Shown: in pieces, positions 46,458 to 57,316 of the stretch | Position numbering within the stretch: position 1 is the stretch's first letter | Layout of the letters: each line of letters opens with the position of its first letter | Source: Pristionchus mayeri | Lineage: Eukaryota > Nematoda > Chromadorea > Rhabditida > Neodiplogasteridae | Length of the DNA stretch: 64,000 bases | Assembly (NCBI GenBank): GCA_036245805.1 | Contig: BTRK01000002.1 | Coordinates: 21,011,067 to 21,075,066, forward strand | Direction: 5' to 3' | The notes under the pieces: model-generated | What the model was told of the DNA's origin: nothing | What the model saw: the letters and a program-made list of their open reading frames with translations, nothing else | The model's database searches: none | Position numbers and translations under genes: made by a program

Positions 46458-49215
46458 TCAGTTCGGGTTGGGTCTGCAATAAACTCCTTTCCTTTGCAAT
46501 AAGGATAGCTGCATACCTTGTCCATTCGACCTTGAGTACCATGTGGTTCATTCTGAGGTTGTTGAGTACTTCGATGGCCTTCGCCGCATCCTGTCTCGTG
46601 TCGTACGTCACGAAGGCGAATCCCTTCGGCATGTTAGAGTGCTTGTCGCGAGCGATGAACACACGCTGCAATCGAGAGAAATGGAAACCATTGATCATTC
46701 TGTACGGAAAAAGTGCATTTGCATTTCCATGCTTTTCCATCGATCTATGCAGACAAAACTTATATAGTGACCTTATATAGCTCCGATATGGAGGGGGGGG
46801 GGGGGGGGGGGTACGGTCACCAGCTCCCAAATATTTGGAAATTTTTAACTAAATAACTATCTTGGCCTGGTTTCGCCAAAATCGCATATTGTACGTAATA
46901 TGAATTATGGTATTAATTTGTATGATATTTTTCAAAGGCGTGTAATTTCTCTTAACAGCATCACATCTAACTAATTAATGGAAAGATAGGATGACGTGCC
47001 TGGACTCTTCCGATCTTGGCGAACAGATCTCTCAACTCGCCCTCATCGCAGTCTTGAGGCAGATTGGTGACACGGCAAGTGTTCTCTTCGGAACTGCATA
47101 AGAATTGATCATTCATTTATAATCATAAGTAGAAACGAATCAAACAACTTCTGTATCTACTGTAATGAATTTCCGGTTATTCAAAAATACGAGTGCTGGA
47201 TGATGAATAAGGCGGAAAAGGGAATAGAAAGAATGTTACCGTCGGTTGTCCATCTGTCCTCCTCTGGCATCTGGTCTGAGAGAGGGGGCGACGTATCTGC
47301 CCGATCTCTCCTTCTCCTGGGCTGCGACCACTGCCGGATCGGGCTCCTCGTCCACCATGTACATCTCCTACAACATACCTATTCATATTAACTATTTCAT
47401 ATGGTCATAGAATACCCTATCATTTTAATATATATGCACTTAAGACTGGGAATGGGCACGTGCCTTATAGGGGCAGTTGGTACTCCAGTGGTCGTTTGCC
47501 TTGCAGTATCTGCAGTGCTCGCGAGAAGTCGCCTTCACCTACAACCAGACAATATTATGAGAATGTGAAAGCGGCATGCCTACCTGCTGCTTGTCTTCCT
47601 GGACATCGAGGATCTGCTCTCCAGCACGATTCCTCACGAACTGGATCTCCACTTCCTCAGCAACGTAAGTTGTTGCGATCTAGAATTCAACATTTGAATT
47701 TCACTGTGCAATTGAAATCTAATGGATATCAAGGAGGAAATTCAGGAAGAGCGGGAACCTGAGGTCCAGAGGATTCTCCCTTGCACACTCCGAATTTCTT
47801 CCACTTCTTTCTGTCGGCGACAATTCTGGGAACCTTCTTGGTGATAGTCTTGTACTGAGTAACCACCTGAACCATGAATGTAAATACTGCATTCGACATC
47901 AGCACAAGTTTACCTATGCATATTACAACGTGTTCGTTATTAAAGCGTTTAATCATTACAATTTCTAATATAATAGTGTTACCTTGTACTTTCCATCGTC
48001 CTCGTAGACATAGTCGACCACGGTCTTCAGTCCATCGCGGTCAGTCTCAGTCGGAAGCTGGGCTGAGATTAAATATTTTAATAGTGTTAGCTTCATAAGA
48101 TGAAAACCCTAACTAATATATCATATTCATATTTTCCCTTCCCCAATGATGTCATAGAGTAAACCAATACCAAATTACGAAGACATTACATCCTGAAGAA
48201 TTATGCACGAACAATAAAAGAAATACAGACACAACTATTCATCGTATTAGTGTAATATGATATTACTAATGTCCTTATGGAGTTGGTAATGAAATCGAAT
48301 ACACCGGTAACATGGGATTTCACGTACACACAAAACTAAGACTCCGACCACTACACTACCGCCACGTTGTGGAATGGTGCGCGCATCTGGCAACCGTACA
48401 CAGGACCAGAGCAGGGGCTACTATAGCAGCCCAGATTGGGGTACCGAGTATATACCCAGACAGTTGGATCAGACCTTAAGATTCCTGCTTCCACATCCAT
48501 TTCCCTGGTCCAGGACAAACCTAAACCTAAAGCAAAGTCTAAAACGCATTCTGACAGTACCAATGTAATATTCATCGGTACCTCAATCTGGGCTTCAATA
48601 GTAGTGCCAAAATGGTTACTAGTGGATCCCATACCAACTCCCCTCGAGCAACGTGCATAGATTTTTTTTTTAAATTTTTTTTCTATTCTATGCGCGATAG
48701 TCTCTGAATAACAGCGCGGCTGGCGTAGGAACATGGAACGCCAAATCGTTCAACTGTTTCGTATTGTAAAATTCCAAAAGAAAATTGGTATAAACTCACT
48801 GTCCTGCTCGACGGCCTCAGCCCAACTTCCGATACCTTCAGCAGCACTAAAAAGATTATTTATTTAAGTTTATCAACACACGCGAAAATTATTTACAATG
48901 AGACGTGCGTCCTGACCACCACAAAACGAGCGAGAGAGCGTGCAAAAGTGAGAGGACAGGCATGATCAGGCTACTCAACCTGATACTTTGCGGATCTCCC
49001 CTGCTCCTAATATTGGACTAATTATTCCAGTTTAGCTAAGTAAGCATATTCTGGAATAATATTCAAACTCATTGTTGTGGGTGTTGGTTAACTTTAATCA
49101 GGATTTAACAAGCAAATTTGATTTAACGTTAAAATAAAATTATAGACGTCTAAACATGTGATAATTTTGAAACTGTTCAAACTTACAGATTACTCGACAA
49201 CGTAGCCGCAGCCAT
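46458..49215 (-). CDS. eif-3.G: Translation initiation factor eIF3 subunit G
   Basis: RNA-binding eIF3 subunit that helps 43S scanning and re-initiation. Ten minus-strand exons: 49187-49215, 48800-48846, 47983-48062, 47759-47866, 47584-47679, 47464-47538, 47240-47367, 47000-47093, 46517-46665, 46458-46473; all phases close, 273 residues. Features: N-terminal SWAEAVEQD; VVDYVYEDDGKYK; a zinc-knuckle CRYCKANDHWSTNC; RRM with RNP2 CRVTNLP and RNP1 KGFAFVTY, then MVLKVEWTRPNPN at the C-terminus. Two introns (after exons 6 and 8) use GC instead of GT donors, both GCACGT. Intron 2 (737 bp) holds a SINE-like repeat and intron 8 a long G-run. First gene of a likely three-gene operon. Confidence 0.95.
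48310..48740 (-). mobile_element. Possible tRNA-derived SINE in eIF3g intron 2
   Basis: On the minus strand around 48390-48310 the sequence GGCGGTAGTGTAGTGGTC resembles a tRNA A-box head, followed ~35 bases later by a GTGAAATCCC-like B-box remnant. The other side of the block (48660-48690) is a T9/A-T-rich tract, and a partly inverted phrase (ACCAGAGCAGGG.../GGTACC) occupies the middle. Box matches are weak, so the call is tentative. Confidence 0.35.
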
Positions 49216-49365
49216 GTCGCCGATTTCTAAACAACAACAGATTGAATACAACAAATCAGATCTGACTAATGTTCACCGTAAACGGTGAAGTATATATGTA
49301 TGCTCGAATCCATTAGGTGAAAACTAATAACAACAATTATATTCGGTGAGAATTAATCAAAATAG

Positions 49366-49998
49366 GGAGCGCGCACGGCATGATTTTTCCCGACGACTTT
49401 TTAAAAACATGTCCCCGGGGCCGGAAAATTCACACGACTATTTTCCGGATACGCCGTACAAGTCATTCCCTGAGTACTGTAGTTTCCTGCTTGAAATTGC
49501 CTGATTTCTGTACGATTTAGCTTGTAAGTTCCTGATTTCGGTATGTCGTTCAAAATGATTAGTTAACTATACGGTTTTCGATCACTGATTACGATAGTTA
49601 TTGATTTTTCTCTATTCATTGATTTGTTTCATTAATATTATTTTTTTATTTGTTAAATTCTTTTATATGATATTCTTATACTATTTTCACTAAACGATTA
49701 TTATTTTGCGTTTTTGATTGATACATTTAATTTTAATCGTGAGGAACGTGTGATATGTGAAACTATTAAAAAATAGCCTATTGAAGACGAAGGAGTGAGT
49801 CTTTAATTGTTTTGCTATTGTAAACACAAGTGATCGCTAAATTTAAGATCTTTAAAAGAATGAAAAATGATAAAAAGGAAACGTGTTTTTACTGGTTTTA
49901 TCGAGGGACCAATGGAAGACTCCGCCCCAAAATGATCCCCGCGGGAACATCCCCTCTTAACAGAGTGTCGGGAAAAATCATGCCGTGAGCGCGCTCAA
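49366..49998. repeat. Fold-back element upstream of eIF3g
   Basis: GCGCGCACGGCATGATTTTT(CCCGAC) at about 49368-49393 is repeated inverted at about 49967-49996, and an outer-inner GGGG/CCCGCGGGG pair follows. The ~570 bp between is AT-rich without coding. Probably a non-autonomous DNA element with degenerate termini, sitting between the divergent eIF3g and mS38 promoters. Confidence 0.65.
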
Positions 49999-50168
49999 TG
50001 ACGACATAGTATTGGGAAATAGCGACTGCAATGTGTGCAATAATACACCATGAGTACTGTATGTTGTACACTACTTTCAACCAAAATTTTTGCGATTTTA
50101 TTGATTAATTCTTTTTTTTATCGCTGTGCAACGGTTTCCGTAATTCAAATTAGCTTCTTCGTTGAAGG

Positions 50169-51192
50169 ATGAACCGTCTGACAGCCGTCTTGAGTCGACG
50201 GTGTGCTCAGCTGGTTGGTTCTACTCAAGCAACATCATCAAGTCCACTTGGTTAGTATCATTTTTAATTTTACAAATACTTGTTCTTCGTCAGTGCTCTC
50301 TCAGCTCCCAACGAATGCGCCGCCACCTTCTCGGGTCCCGGATGTTTTCGACATTGAGGTGAGCAGAGATTATTGCATTATTTCTTTTTCGACTTTTGCC
50401 ACTCGTTTACCACCGAAATTTTATTTTCTAGCATCTACGGATCTCTCTCCCGACGCTGAAAAGAGACAACATCATCCACACTTTTCCTACGATTGTTCCC
50501 ACTCCGATTATTGATCCGGTCATCTCTAACGGGATTATTGGACGGGTAGATCAAGGAGAGCTTCGTGAGATCAAAATGCCCTCGTATTCCCCTCCTGTGG
50601 CTGTATATGCGGCCCCTCGACTACTCACAATCAGAAGGAAGAAGATGAAGAAACACAAGAGAAGAAAGAGATACGACAGAGATTGGAGCAAGTACCAGAA
50701 GTATCATAGAGAGAAGAAGCTCAAGGTTTGCATCTCATTCTGCCATACTGTTCGCCAATTATTGACGTAGAATTTACTATTTTAACACGCTAGTTTCTAC
50801 AGTGCCGACACGCATGTTTTGCAGGCTGAGCGTGAATACGAGAAGCGAATGAAGAGTCATCTGGCAGAGTTGGAGGCATTCAATCCAGAGAACTACGTGA
50901 GAGAGACGATCGAGGCGAGCAAGAAAGTGTGGCAGAAGGAATTGGCACCCACGGGGAGGAAGTTGTACCCCCACTGGTCAAGGCTCATGACTCTCGAGGT
51001 TTGTTCATACCTTACAATTATGCTGGGAAATGCTTCTCAGTTATGAGTAATTACGGGATACTGCAGGAGCTGTACGGTCTGCCGAAATCAGATTATATCG
51101 ACAAGAGATCGGGAATTCCCAGTGAAGAAGATGCACAGAAAATCAGCCAACTGAGGGAGAAATACAAGAAGGAATTCAAGAAGGAGAACTAG
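50169..51192 (+). CDS. mrps-38: Mitochondrial small ribosomal subunit protein mS38 (AURKAIP1 homologue)
   Basis: Mitoribosome component of the DUF1713/COX24 family. Exons 50169-50250, 50294-50358, 50432-50725, 50825-50998, 51067-51192; phases close, 246 residues. The N-terminus MNRLTAVLSRRCAQLVGSTQ is a mitochondrial presequence. The family signature is the basic block RLLTIRRKKMKKHKRRKR, matching the I-R-R-R-K-M-x-x-H-K-x-R motif of AURKAIP1, followed by a long charged helix (AEREYEKRMKSHLAELEAFN). The C-terminal part (ELYGLPKSDYIDKRSG...) is an extension not present in the short yeast form. Confidence 0.85.
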
Positions 51193-51428
51193 GTCCATTC
51201 GTTTTTTTGTAGAACTAGTTTATTTGTATCCCATTCATAGTTGTAAGTTGTTTCTGTTTTGAACTGGAATGGATAAAAAATGAAATGGTTTATTCGTTAT
51301 ATATATTACAGCGGCATTGAAGACGGTACAGGTGGAATTTATATTTAATGAGAATATGAAGAAGTTGAAGCAGTTAAGATTTACAACTTTATCGAGTTGT
51401 ATGTACATTGTGGACAATGACGGATATC
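51193..51428. other. Convergent intergenic
   Basis: Between mS38 and the minus-strand coiled-coil gene. AT-rich, no gene seen. Confidence 0.45.
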
Positions 51429-52271
51429 TCACACTGCTGTGTTCTCATTGGACTGCTCGGCAGAGGCATTCTCCTGAATGGCCAATCGATTACCGTATCC
51501 CTCATCTACCGTACCTGTTCGATGGCTGCCTCTGCTGCTGCCAACTCCGCCTTCAGCTGCTCGACGTACTGTAATGGGATAGGATACGGTATTGGATGGT
51601 GGGAGTAATCCTACCGTAGCGAGTCCCTCGTTCTCCCTCTGTCTCTTGCACTCCATCTTGCATTTGTCATACGCAGTCCTAAACAACAGAGATATTACAG
51701 GGAGAAGATCAATCAACATTCGATACTCACAATACTTTGAGAGTGCGGGGGCGAACGATCTTAGGTTGGACAACCAGCATCGGCTCCTCTGCAGGAGCTC
51801 CCTGAGGAGAAGAGGATTACGGTAGATTATAAAGAAGGAAAGAGGTGAATACTGTAAGGTGTAGAATATGGACTCACAGCAGGCTGGGCAGGAGCATTCA
51901 GCTTCTTCCTGAAAAGAAATAGATGAGAATAAGTGAGAGAGGGAGAGCGTACCCTTGGATGGAAAGGGAAAGAAGAAGAAGGAAGAAGGAAAGGATGAAG
52001 ATCGATCTCATTCTGAAGAGGAATCGATGAAGAAGGACAAGGAAAGTGTGATTGCAAATTGATCAGATGGAGGGAAGAGGGAGAGAGAGGGAGACTGTTA
52101 TCAAGCAAAACAAGACGATCTCGACTCCCTTTTTGTAGAGACTTCCCTCGTGATAAAAAGACGACTGACGTAAATGGAGGACGATAGGAGGTATGGAGAG
52201 TCATTCTAAGGACACCACTGAATTGGCGAGTGCGCAGAATGAATATTTAGGTATTCGAAATCCTTCTCCAT
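51429..52271 (-). CDS. Small coiled-coil protein, unrecognised
   Basis: Six minus-strand exons: 52219-52271, 51878-51908, 51731-51801, 51615-51678, 51515-51568, 51429-51473; phases close, 105 residues. It begins MEKDFEYLNIHSAHSPIQ, has an Ala/Pro spacer (KKLNAPAQPAGAPAEE), a basic strand-like VVQPKIVRPRTLKVL, then a helical coiled coil (AYDKCKMECKRQRENEG; YVEQLKAELAAAEAAIEQEN) and an acidic tail. No membrane segment. I cannot name the family; the size suggests a subunit of a larger complex. Introns 4 and 5 contain TACCGTA/TACGGTA motifs. Confidence 0.65.
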
Positions 52272-53073
52272 GTTGCTGAAAACATATCATGTTAATGGTT
52301 TAAGATGGTTCATCTTCATTTCCTCGAAGGGGACCCATATCTTCTCCTCCCCCTCTCCACTCCCGTTTCTTCTCTCTCGAAACATTGATTAATCGCCCCT
52401 CTCATCGGACACATCAAAAGACAATTGGGCACGCGAATCTCTGAATTCGGGAGGGAGAAGGCTATTACTGTATCACCTCCCCCCTCCCCCCCTCTCTCTC
52501 CATCCCTCCTCCCTCCCTCTCTTCTCCTCAATTTCCCACCTTCATCCTCCTCCCCTCAACAGCTCGTTAAAATGGCAACATCTCGAGATGGGGGCAATTC
52601 TCATTGGAGAATCTAACGAGACTCCACCAATGACACCTCTACCAATTAGTTTTATTGGCAGAAGGAGAGGAGGGAGGAGGGGGGATGACTTCTGATCTAC
52701 CTTCCCTCCCTTCTAAATCCACTTGGACCGCACACGACACTCTTCACACGATTATCCACTCTTTTTGCTGAGGGTGGGAATGGAGGAGAGGTGTTCCCAC
52801 CCTATCCCTCATAATGGCATCATCCCTGCCCTAATGTTGTTCTTCCCAGGGGTGGATCAGTCTCTCTATCACTATCCTCCCTCTGTCTGGATCACTTCTT
52901 TCTCATACCAATTTGTCTCTCCTTCCTTTGATCTCCTCCCTTACACCCCCCCCCCCATTCCTCCCCTCTACCTCCTCCTCTCCGCCCTCCCTTCACACCT
53001 TGTCAGTTATTCGTGCCCCCAGGTCCTTCCGGCTACAGTACCCTGTGTGATCGGCGGGCCTCCTTCTCCTTCT
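52272..53073. other. Intergenic between divergent genes
   Basis: G/A- and C/T-rich low-complexity DNA with a C-run near 52945-52955. Shared upstream region of the minus-strand coiled-coil gene and the plus-strand bHLH gene. No exon supported. Confidence 0.5.
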
Positions 53074-54044
53074 ATGTCGGGAATGAACCAGACGAGGAAG
53101 GTCAATCGGAGTAGAACTACAGCTATGGATTATATATATTTTTACATATTTCCCTTCAACATCAGATAAAATAGTGAGGATGGGATGATTTCAGTTGAAG
53201 AAGCCGTTAATGGAGAAGAAGAGAAGGAAGAGGATCAATGACAGTCTCTCATGGTTGAAGGACAATCTCTTCTCAGTCTCACACCATCACAGGTTTCGCC
53301 CAGTACAATTCACTCTTCTTTTTGTAGGTTTAGTTAACATTCGCAAGACTCGAAATTAATATTGGAATCGAAATTTGGCAATTTCTATTCCATTTTACAG
53401 TTCGAAGCTGGAGAAGGCAGACATTCTCGAGTTGACGATCGAGTACATTAAGAAGCTCCAATCATCACAATCACCTTCCACTCACTTCCGTAAGTCGACC
53501 TTAGTGAAGGAATCTCCACAATTCCCATCTGTCGTCCTATGTGAACTCTTTCTCTCCTTATGCGCCTATTTAGCATATCTCATTTTAAACGCGTCTAAGT
53601 AGTCCCTAACAAGTCCGATATGATATGATTGATATGAGGAAGGGAGAGTGAATAAGTGGATGAGTATTCTCCCTCTCAGATTCCTCCTATAATCATGGAC
53701 TGCAAGACGGATTCTCTCATGCTTCTCGATTCACTTTCGAATTCCTGAATCTCTCGTTCCCTTCCCATTCTCCCTTTGGGCAACGAGTGCAATCAGCCCT
53801 CCTCTCCCATCTGTGAGTCTCTCTCCCTCTCTCTCTCAGACTGATCTTTGATCTCCCCAGTGAATCACACCGACTTCTCCTCTCTACTCTCACCACTACT
53901 CAATCCCCTCTTTCTCCATCTCCATCTACAGACAAACGAGAGGAGAGCAGTGAAAAGGGGGAAGAGGAGGAGTTGGATGTCGTGTCTGTAGATCAAAATG
54001 AAGAGAGACCGAAGAAACCTTCGATATGGAGGCCCCAATTATGA
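53074..54044 (+). CDS. lin-22: Hairy/E(spl)-family bHLH-Orange repressor (LIN-22 like)
   Basis: Nuclear transcriptional repressor; in C. elegans LIN-22 blocks neuroblast fate in the epidermis. Exons 53074-53100, 53195-53292, 53401-53489, 53680-53812, 53861-54044; phases close, 176 residues (LIN-22 is 173). Basic region and helix 1: KKPLMEKKRRKRINDSLSWL; helix 2: SSKLEKADILELTIEYIKKL. The Pro in the basic region (KKPLMEKKRR) marks the hairy class. An Orange-like helix pair follows (GLQDGFSHASRFTFEF ... RVQSALLSHL). The C-terminus is PSIWRPQL, a changed form of the usual WRPW Groucho-binding tetrapeptide. The start sits in a short exon (MSGMNQTRK) with no obvious acceptor directly before it. 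Confidence 0.9.
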
Positions 54045-54710
54045 GAAGATATTACTCACCATCTCCATCCTGAATCCTTCTAGATATTTCTCATTAACTC
54101 TTTCAAGTCCAAATCATCGAGATAGGGCAATTGATTACTCTCTCGTGGCGCGTATATATGTACAGACTGAGGTCTACTCTCTCCTCTTACTGGTATCCAT
54201 CACTCCCATCTCAACTTCTACCCTGATAAGGAAGAAATTATCACCAAAGATATGATTTCCCTCGTGTTCCCAGCCTGATAAACTCATGTTGAACACCCAT
54301 GGGAAAGGAAAGATTACCAGTTATCACTGAGAAGGGCAATCAATTCAATATGGACACTTTTATTCATTTTGTCTTTCTGTATCTGCGGAGTGCATTGATG
54401 GGGTGAATGGAGAGGGGTGGGAGAAGGGGGAGGAGGAGATGAAGGTAGGGGGGGGGGGGGGGCAGAGGGGGGGGGGGGAGGGGAGATTAGTCGGTCGAAG
54501 GCACTTTTGCACTGCTTTTCGTCTCGACTTCCACTACAGGAAATAAGCACGAAGTTGATCATCCAGGTGGAAGGAATCTCTCATTCCCCACACTCACTCT
54601 TCTCTTTGATCGGGAAAGAGAGAGAAGCAGAAAGAAGAAGAGTGGGTAGAAGAGGAGGAGGAGGAGGAAGAGTAGGGGAGGAGGAAGGAGTCAGTGAGTT
54701 GTCGATTGCC
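54045..54710. other. Intergenic with G-runs
   Basis: Contains G tracts near 54448-54482. Candidate coding at 54490-54560 (CFSSRLPLQEISTKLIIQVE) is not linked. It may hold the 5' end of the next gene. Confidence 0.4.
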
Positions 54711-56792
54711 ATGAGGTATGGTAAAGTGTACTACTATGACAGAATGGGCAATCGAGAACCGACGGAGGCAGATCGGATCAGAGGTGAGTGAGAGAGGGGG
54801 GAGGGGGGGGGGGGAGAGGCCACCTCGATTGAGGTGCTCTTGACAACTTCGACGCTCCTCGATTTCGTCCTCCAGAGAATGTTTCAATCACGAAGAGATA
54901 CGACACGCGATGTGAGTCCCTCCCTCTGTTCTCGATGAGAGTTCTCTTGAGTCTCTCCTCTCTCTTCTCCTGCTCCCATCGAGATTCCCTCCTCCAATCT
55001 TCTCATCTCTGACCAATTCCCTTCCCTTCATCCTCTTCCTCCTTCTGATTCCTCCACTGATTCGATCCCTCCTCTCATGAATCTTCCCTATTCCCTCAAG
55101 GACGATAACCCTCCATCTGATCCGGTATCCCCATTCTTCTTCCTTCTCTCTCTCCCCCTTCAGATTCATCCTCGGTCCCTCGATCCTCTTTACAATCTCC
55201 AAGAGGGCGAAGATCTTGGGATTGATGTCGATCGGTATGAATATATTTATTTTCGAAGATCAAATATAAAAGAGTTTCAGCCGTTTTCGCTTCTCGAACT
55301 CCGACTCAATGAATGGAGTGGGAGGAGTGATTAAGGATCTAGACAGATTCAGAATGGATGATGGAGAGATCGGAGGAATGGGAGAGGAACAACGAATAAG
55401 AAGTACATTCAGAGAAGAAGGAGAAGGAGGTGAGGAAGGAGGAGAGAGGGAGATGGACTCCCATTGCAGATATGATGGGAAGCCTTGGAAGGAAGATCGC
55501 AGAAGGAAGAGGAAGAAGAGGAGGAGGGGGAGTGAGCACCTCGATGGAATTATCCCATTCAAGAGAGGATGAGTATGAAGGAGTATGTGCACAATGCAGA
55601 GCTGAAGAGAAGTGAGGGAATGAATGGATGAAGGAGAGAAGAATTGATTGAGATACATGGAGATGATGAGGAAGAAGGCAGAAGAAGAGGAAGAGAAGAG
55701 GAAGATGAGAAGAGAGAGGGCCAATCGATATGAGAGTGATCTACTGAGAAAAGAGGAAGAGTTGAAGAAGGTGAGAAGAGAAGAGGAGTGGAGGAGAGTC
55801 ATTAATGCAGGAGGAGATGGAGAGAAGAAAAGCACTCGAAGGATTCGTAGATAGAGTGAACAATGATCTAGTGGGTGAACATAGGAGAAGAGTTGCTATT
55901 CAAGAGAAGGTGAGGAGGAAGGGGAAGAAGAGGAGGAAGGGGAAGGTTTCCCTTCCAGCCAGATGTGATGATATTCCGACAAGAGGACGAAGGAGAGAGG
56001 AGCAGAATGGATGAATCAAGGAAGGAACTCTTCGCGAAGACTCTCGAAGGACAGATCGATGAAGGAAGGAGGGGAGTTGAATAGACATTCATTCATCATC
56101 GAGTTCTCCCATTCCAGACGTCGTCTATTGGCACGAGAGAAGGAAGACGAAATGGACATTCGAAGCAATGATCGAGCAGCAAGGGAGTGAGTGAGAGAGA
56201 GGAAGGAATCCCTCTCTTCCCTTCCATTCACCCAATCAGTGATCAGGTATGCAGAAGAAGAACGAATGAGAGAGAGGGAGATGAAACACGCGAGGGAAAG
56301 CGAGATGAAGAGTTTACAGTTCCAAGTGAGTGAAGGGAAAGAGAAGGGAATGAGATGGAGATGTTGAGATGGAGATGAATGCTCGTCGTCGAGGAATGGA
56401 AGAAGGAGGAGACGAATGGTGGATTCAGAGACCAGATGAACACGGATGGAGAGAGGCCAGATTGAGAATCAAGGGAAGAGAACGACAACTAGAGAAGAAC
56501 TACCATCTACAGTCAGTCACCCAGAAGTACGACGTACGAATAGTATTCGTAGGGAGAATATCGATCGACTAGAGGAGTTCAAGAAGAGACAAGAACTGGA
56601 GGATAAATCAGCGAAAGAGGCAGAGAACATTCGATACGCAAGACTGAGGGATAAGGTTATCCTTGATCTCTCTACTTCTTCCATCTGCCTCTACAGATAC
56701 ACGAACACAATGTAATGATGAAGGAGCATGACGAATACGGAAAAAGAAGAGCAAGAAAGGAAGGAGAAAAGAGGAATTGTACACATTTTTAA
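54711..56792 (+). CDS. Arg/Glu/Lys-rich coiled-coil protein
   Basis: A multi-exon gene whose exons read almost entirely as charged helix. Parts seen: MRYGKVYYYDRMGNREPTEA (54711), ENVSITKRYDTR (54876), a block at 55164-55232, DGKPWKEDRRRKRKKRRRG (55480), RYMEMMRKKAEEEEEKRKMR (55652), LLRKEEELKKVRREEEWRR, ALEGFVDRVNNDLVGEHRRR (55835), ESRKELFAKTLEGQIDEG (56010), ERMREREMKHARESEMKSLQ, GRERQLEKNYHLQSVTQKYD, NIDRLEEFKKRQELEDKSAK, and last exon IHEHNVMMKEHDEYGKRRAR with stop at 56790-56792. Such trichoplein/TPH-like helices are found in cytoskeletal and ciliary proteins, but I see no specific signature. An extra exon (MMTIDPRVEQAWKEAHEKND, 56827) may belong to it. Borders are approximate. Confidence 0.55.
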
Positions 56793-57316
56793 ATTAATTA
56801 TACTGTAAGAAAATGATACTGTAGATATGATGACCATCGATCCGAGAGTGGAACAGGCTTGGAAGGAAGCTCATGAGAAGAATGACAAGAGATATCGAGT
56901 ACTTCAAGAGAGTGAAGGAAGAGTCGCCATTGGAGAACACAAGACCACCCATTGCAAGAGGTACAGTAGAGAATGGAATACGGTAGCTCAATCGATATCT
57001 CAGATGTGTTCGATGTGCTCGACCTCTCTCCTACCACACTGTGAACATGTCCAAGCATCTGGAATGGAATCCCATCTGAGCCCTTCATTTTCATTTTTAG
57101 TGTTTTTCTCATAATGACCTAGACAATTTTTCAATTCTTTCTGCAGTTCTTCAGTCTTTCTTTAGGAATTAAATACACCAATTTTATTGAAAATTTGTAG
57201 GGAATAAACACAACAAATTTATTGAAACATTGCAACATGACACGTGTGATTGGGAAGAAGAATGAAAAGAGATCTATTAGAATATTGGGGTTGTATGTCC
57301 TACTTGCTCTCCCCTT

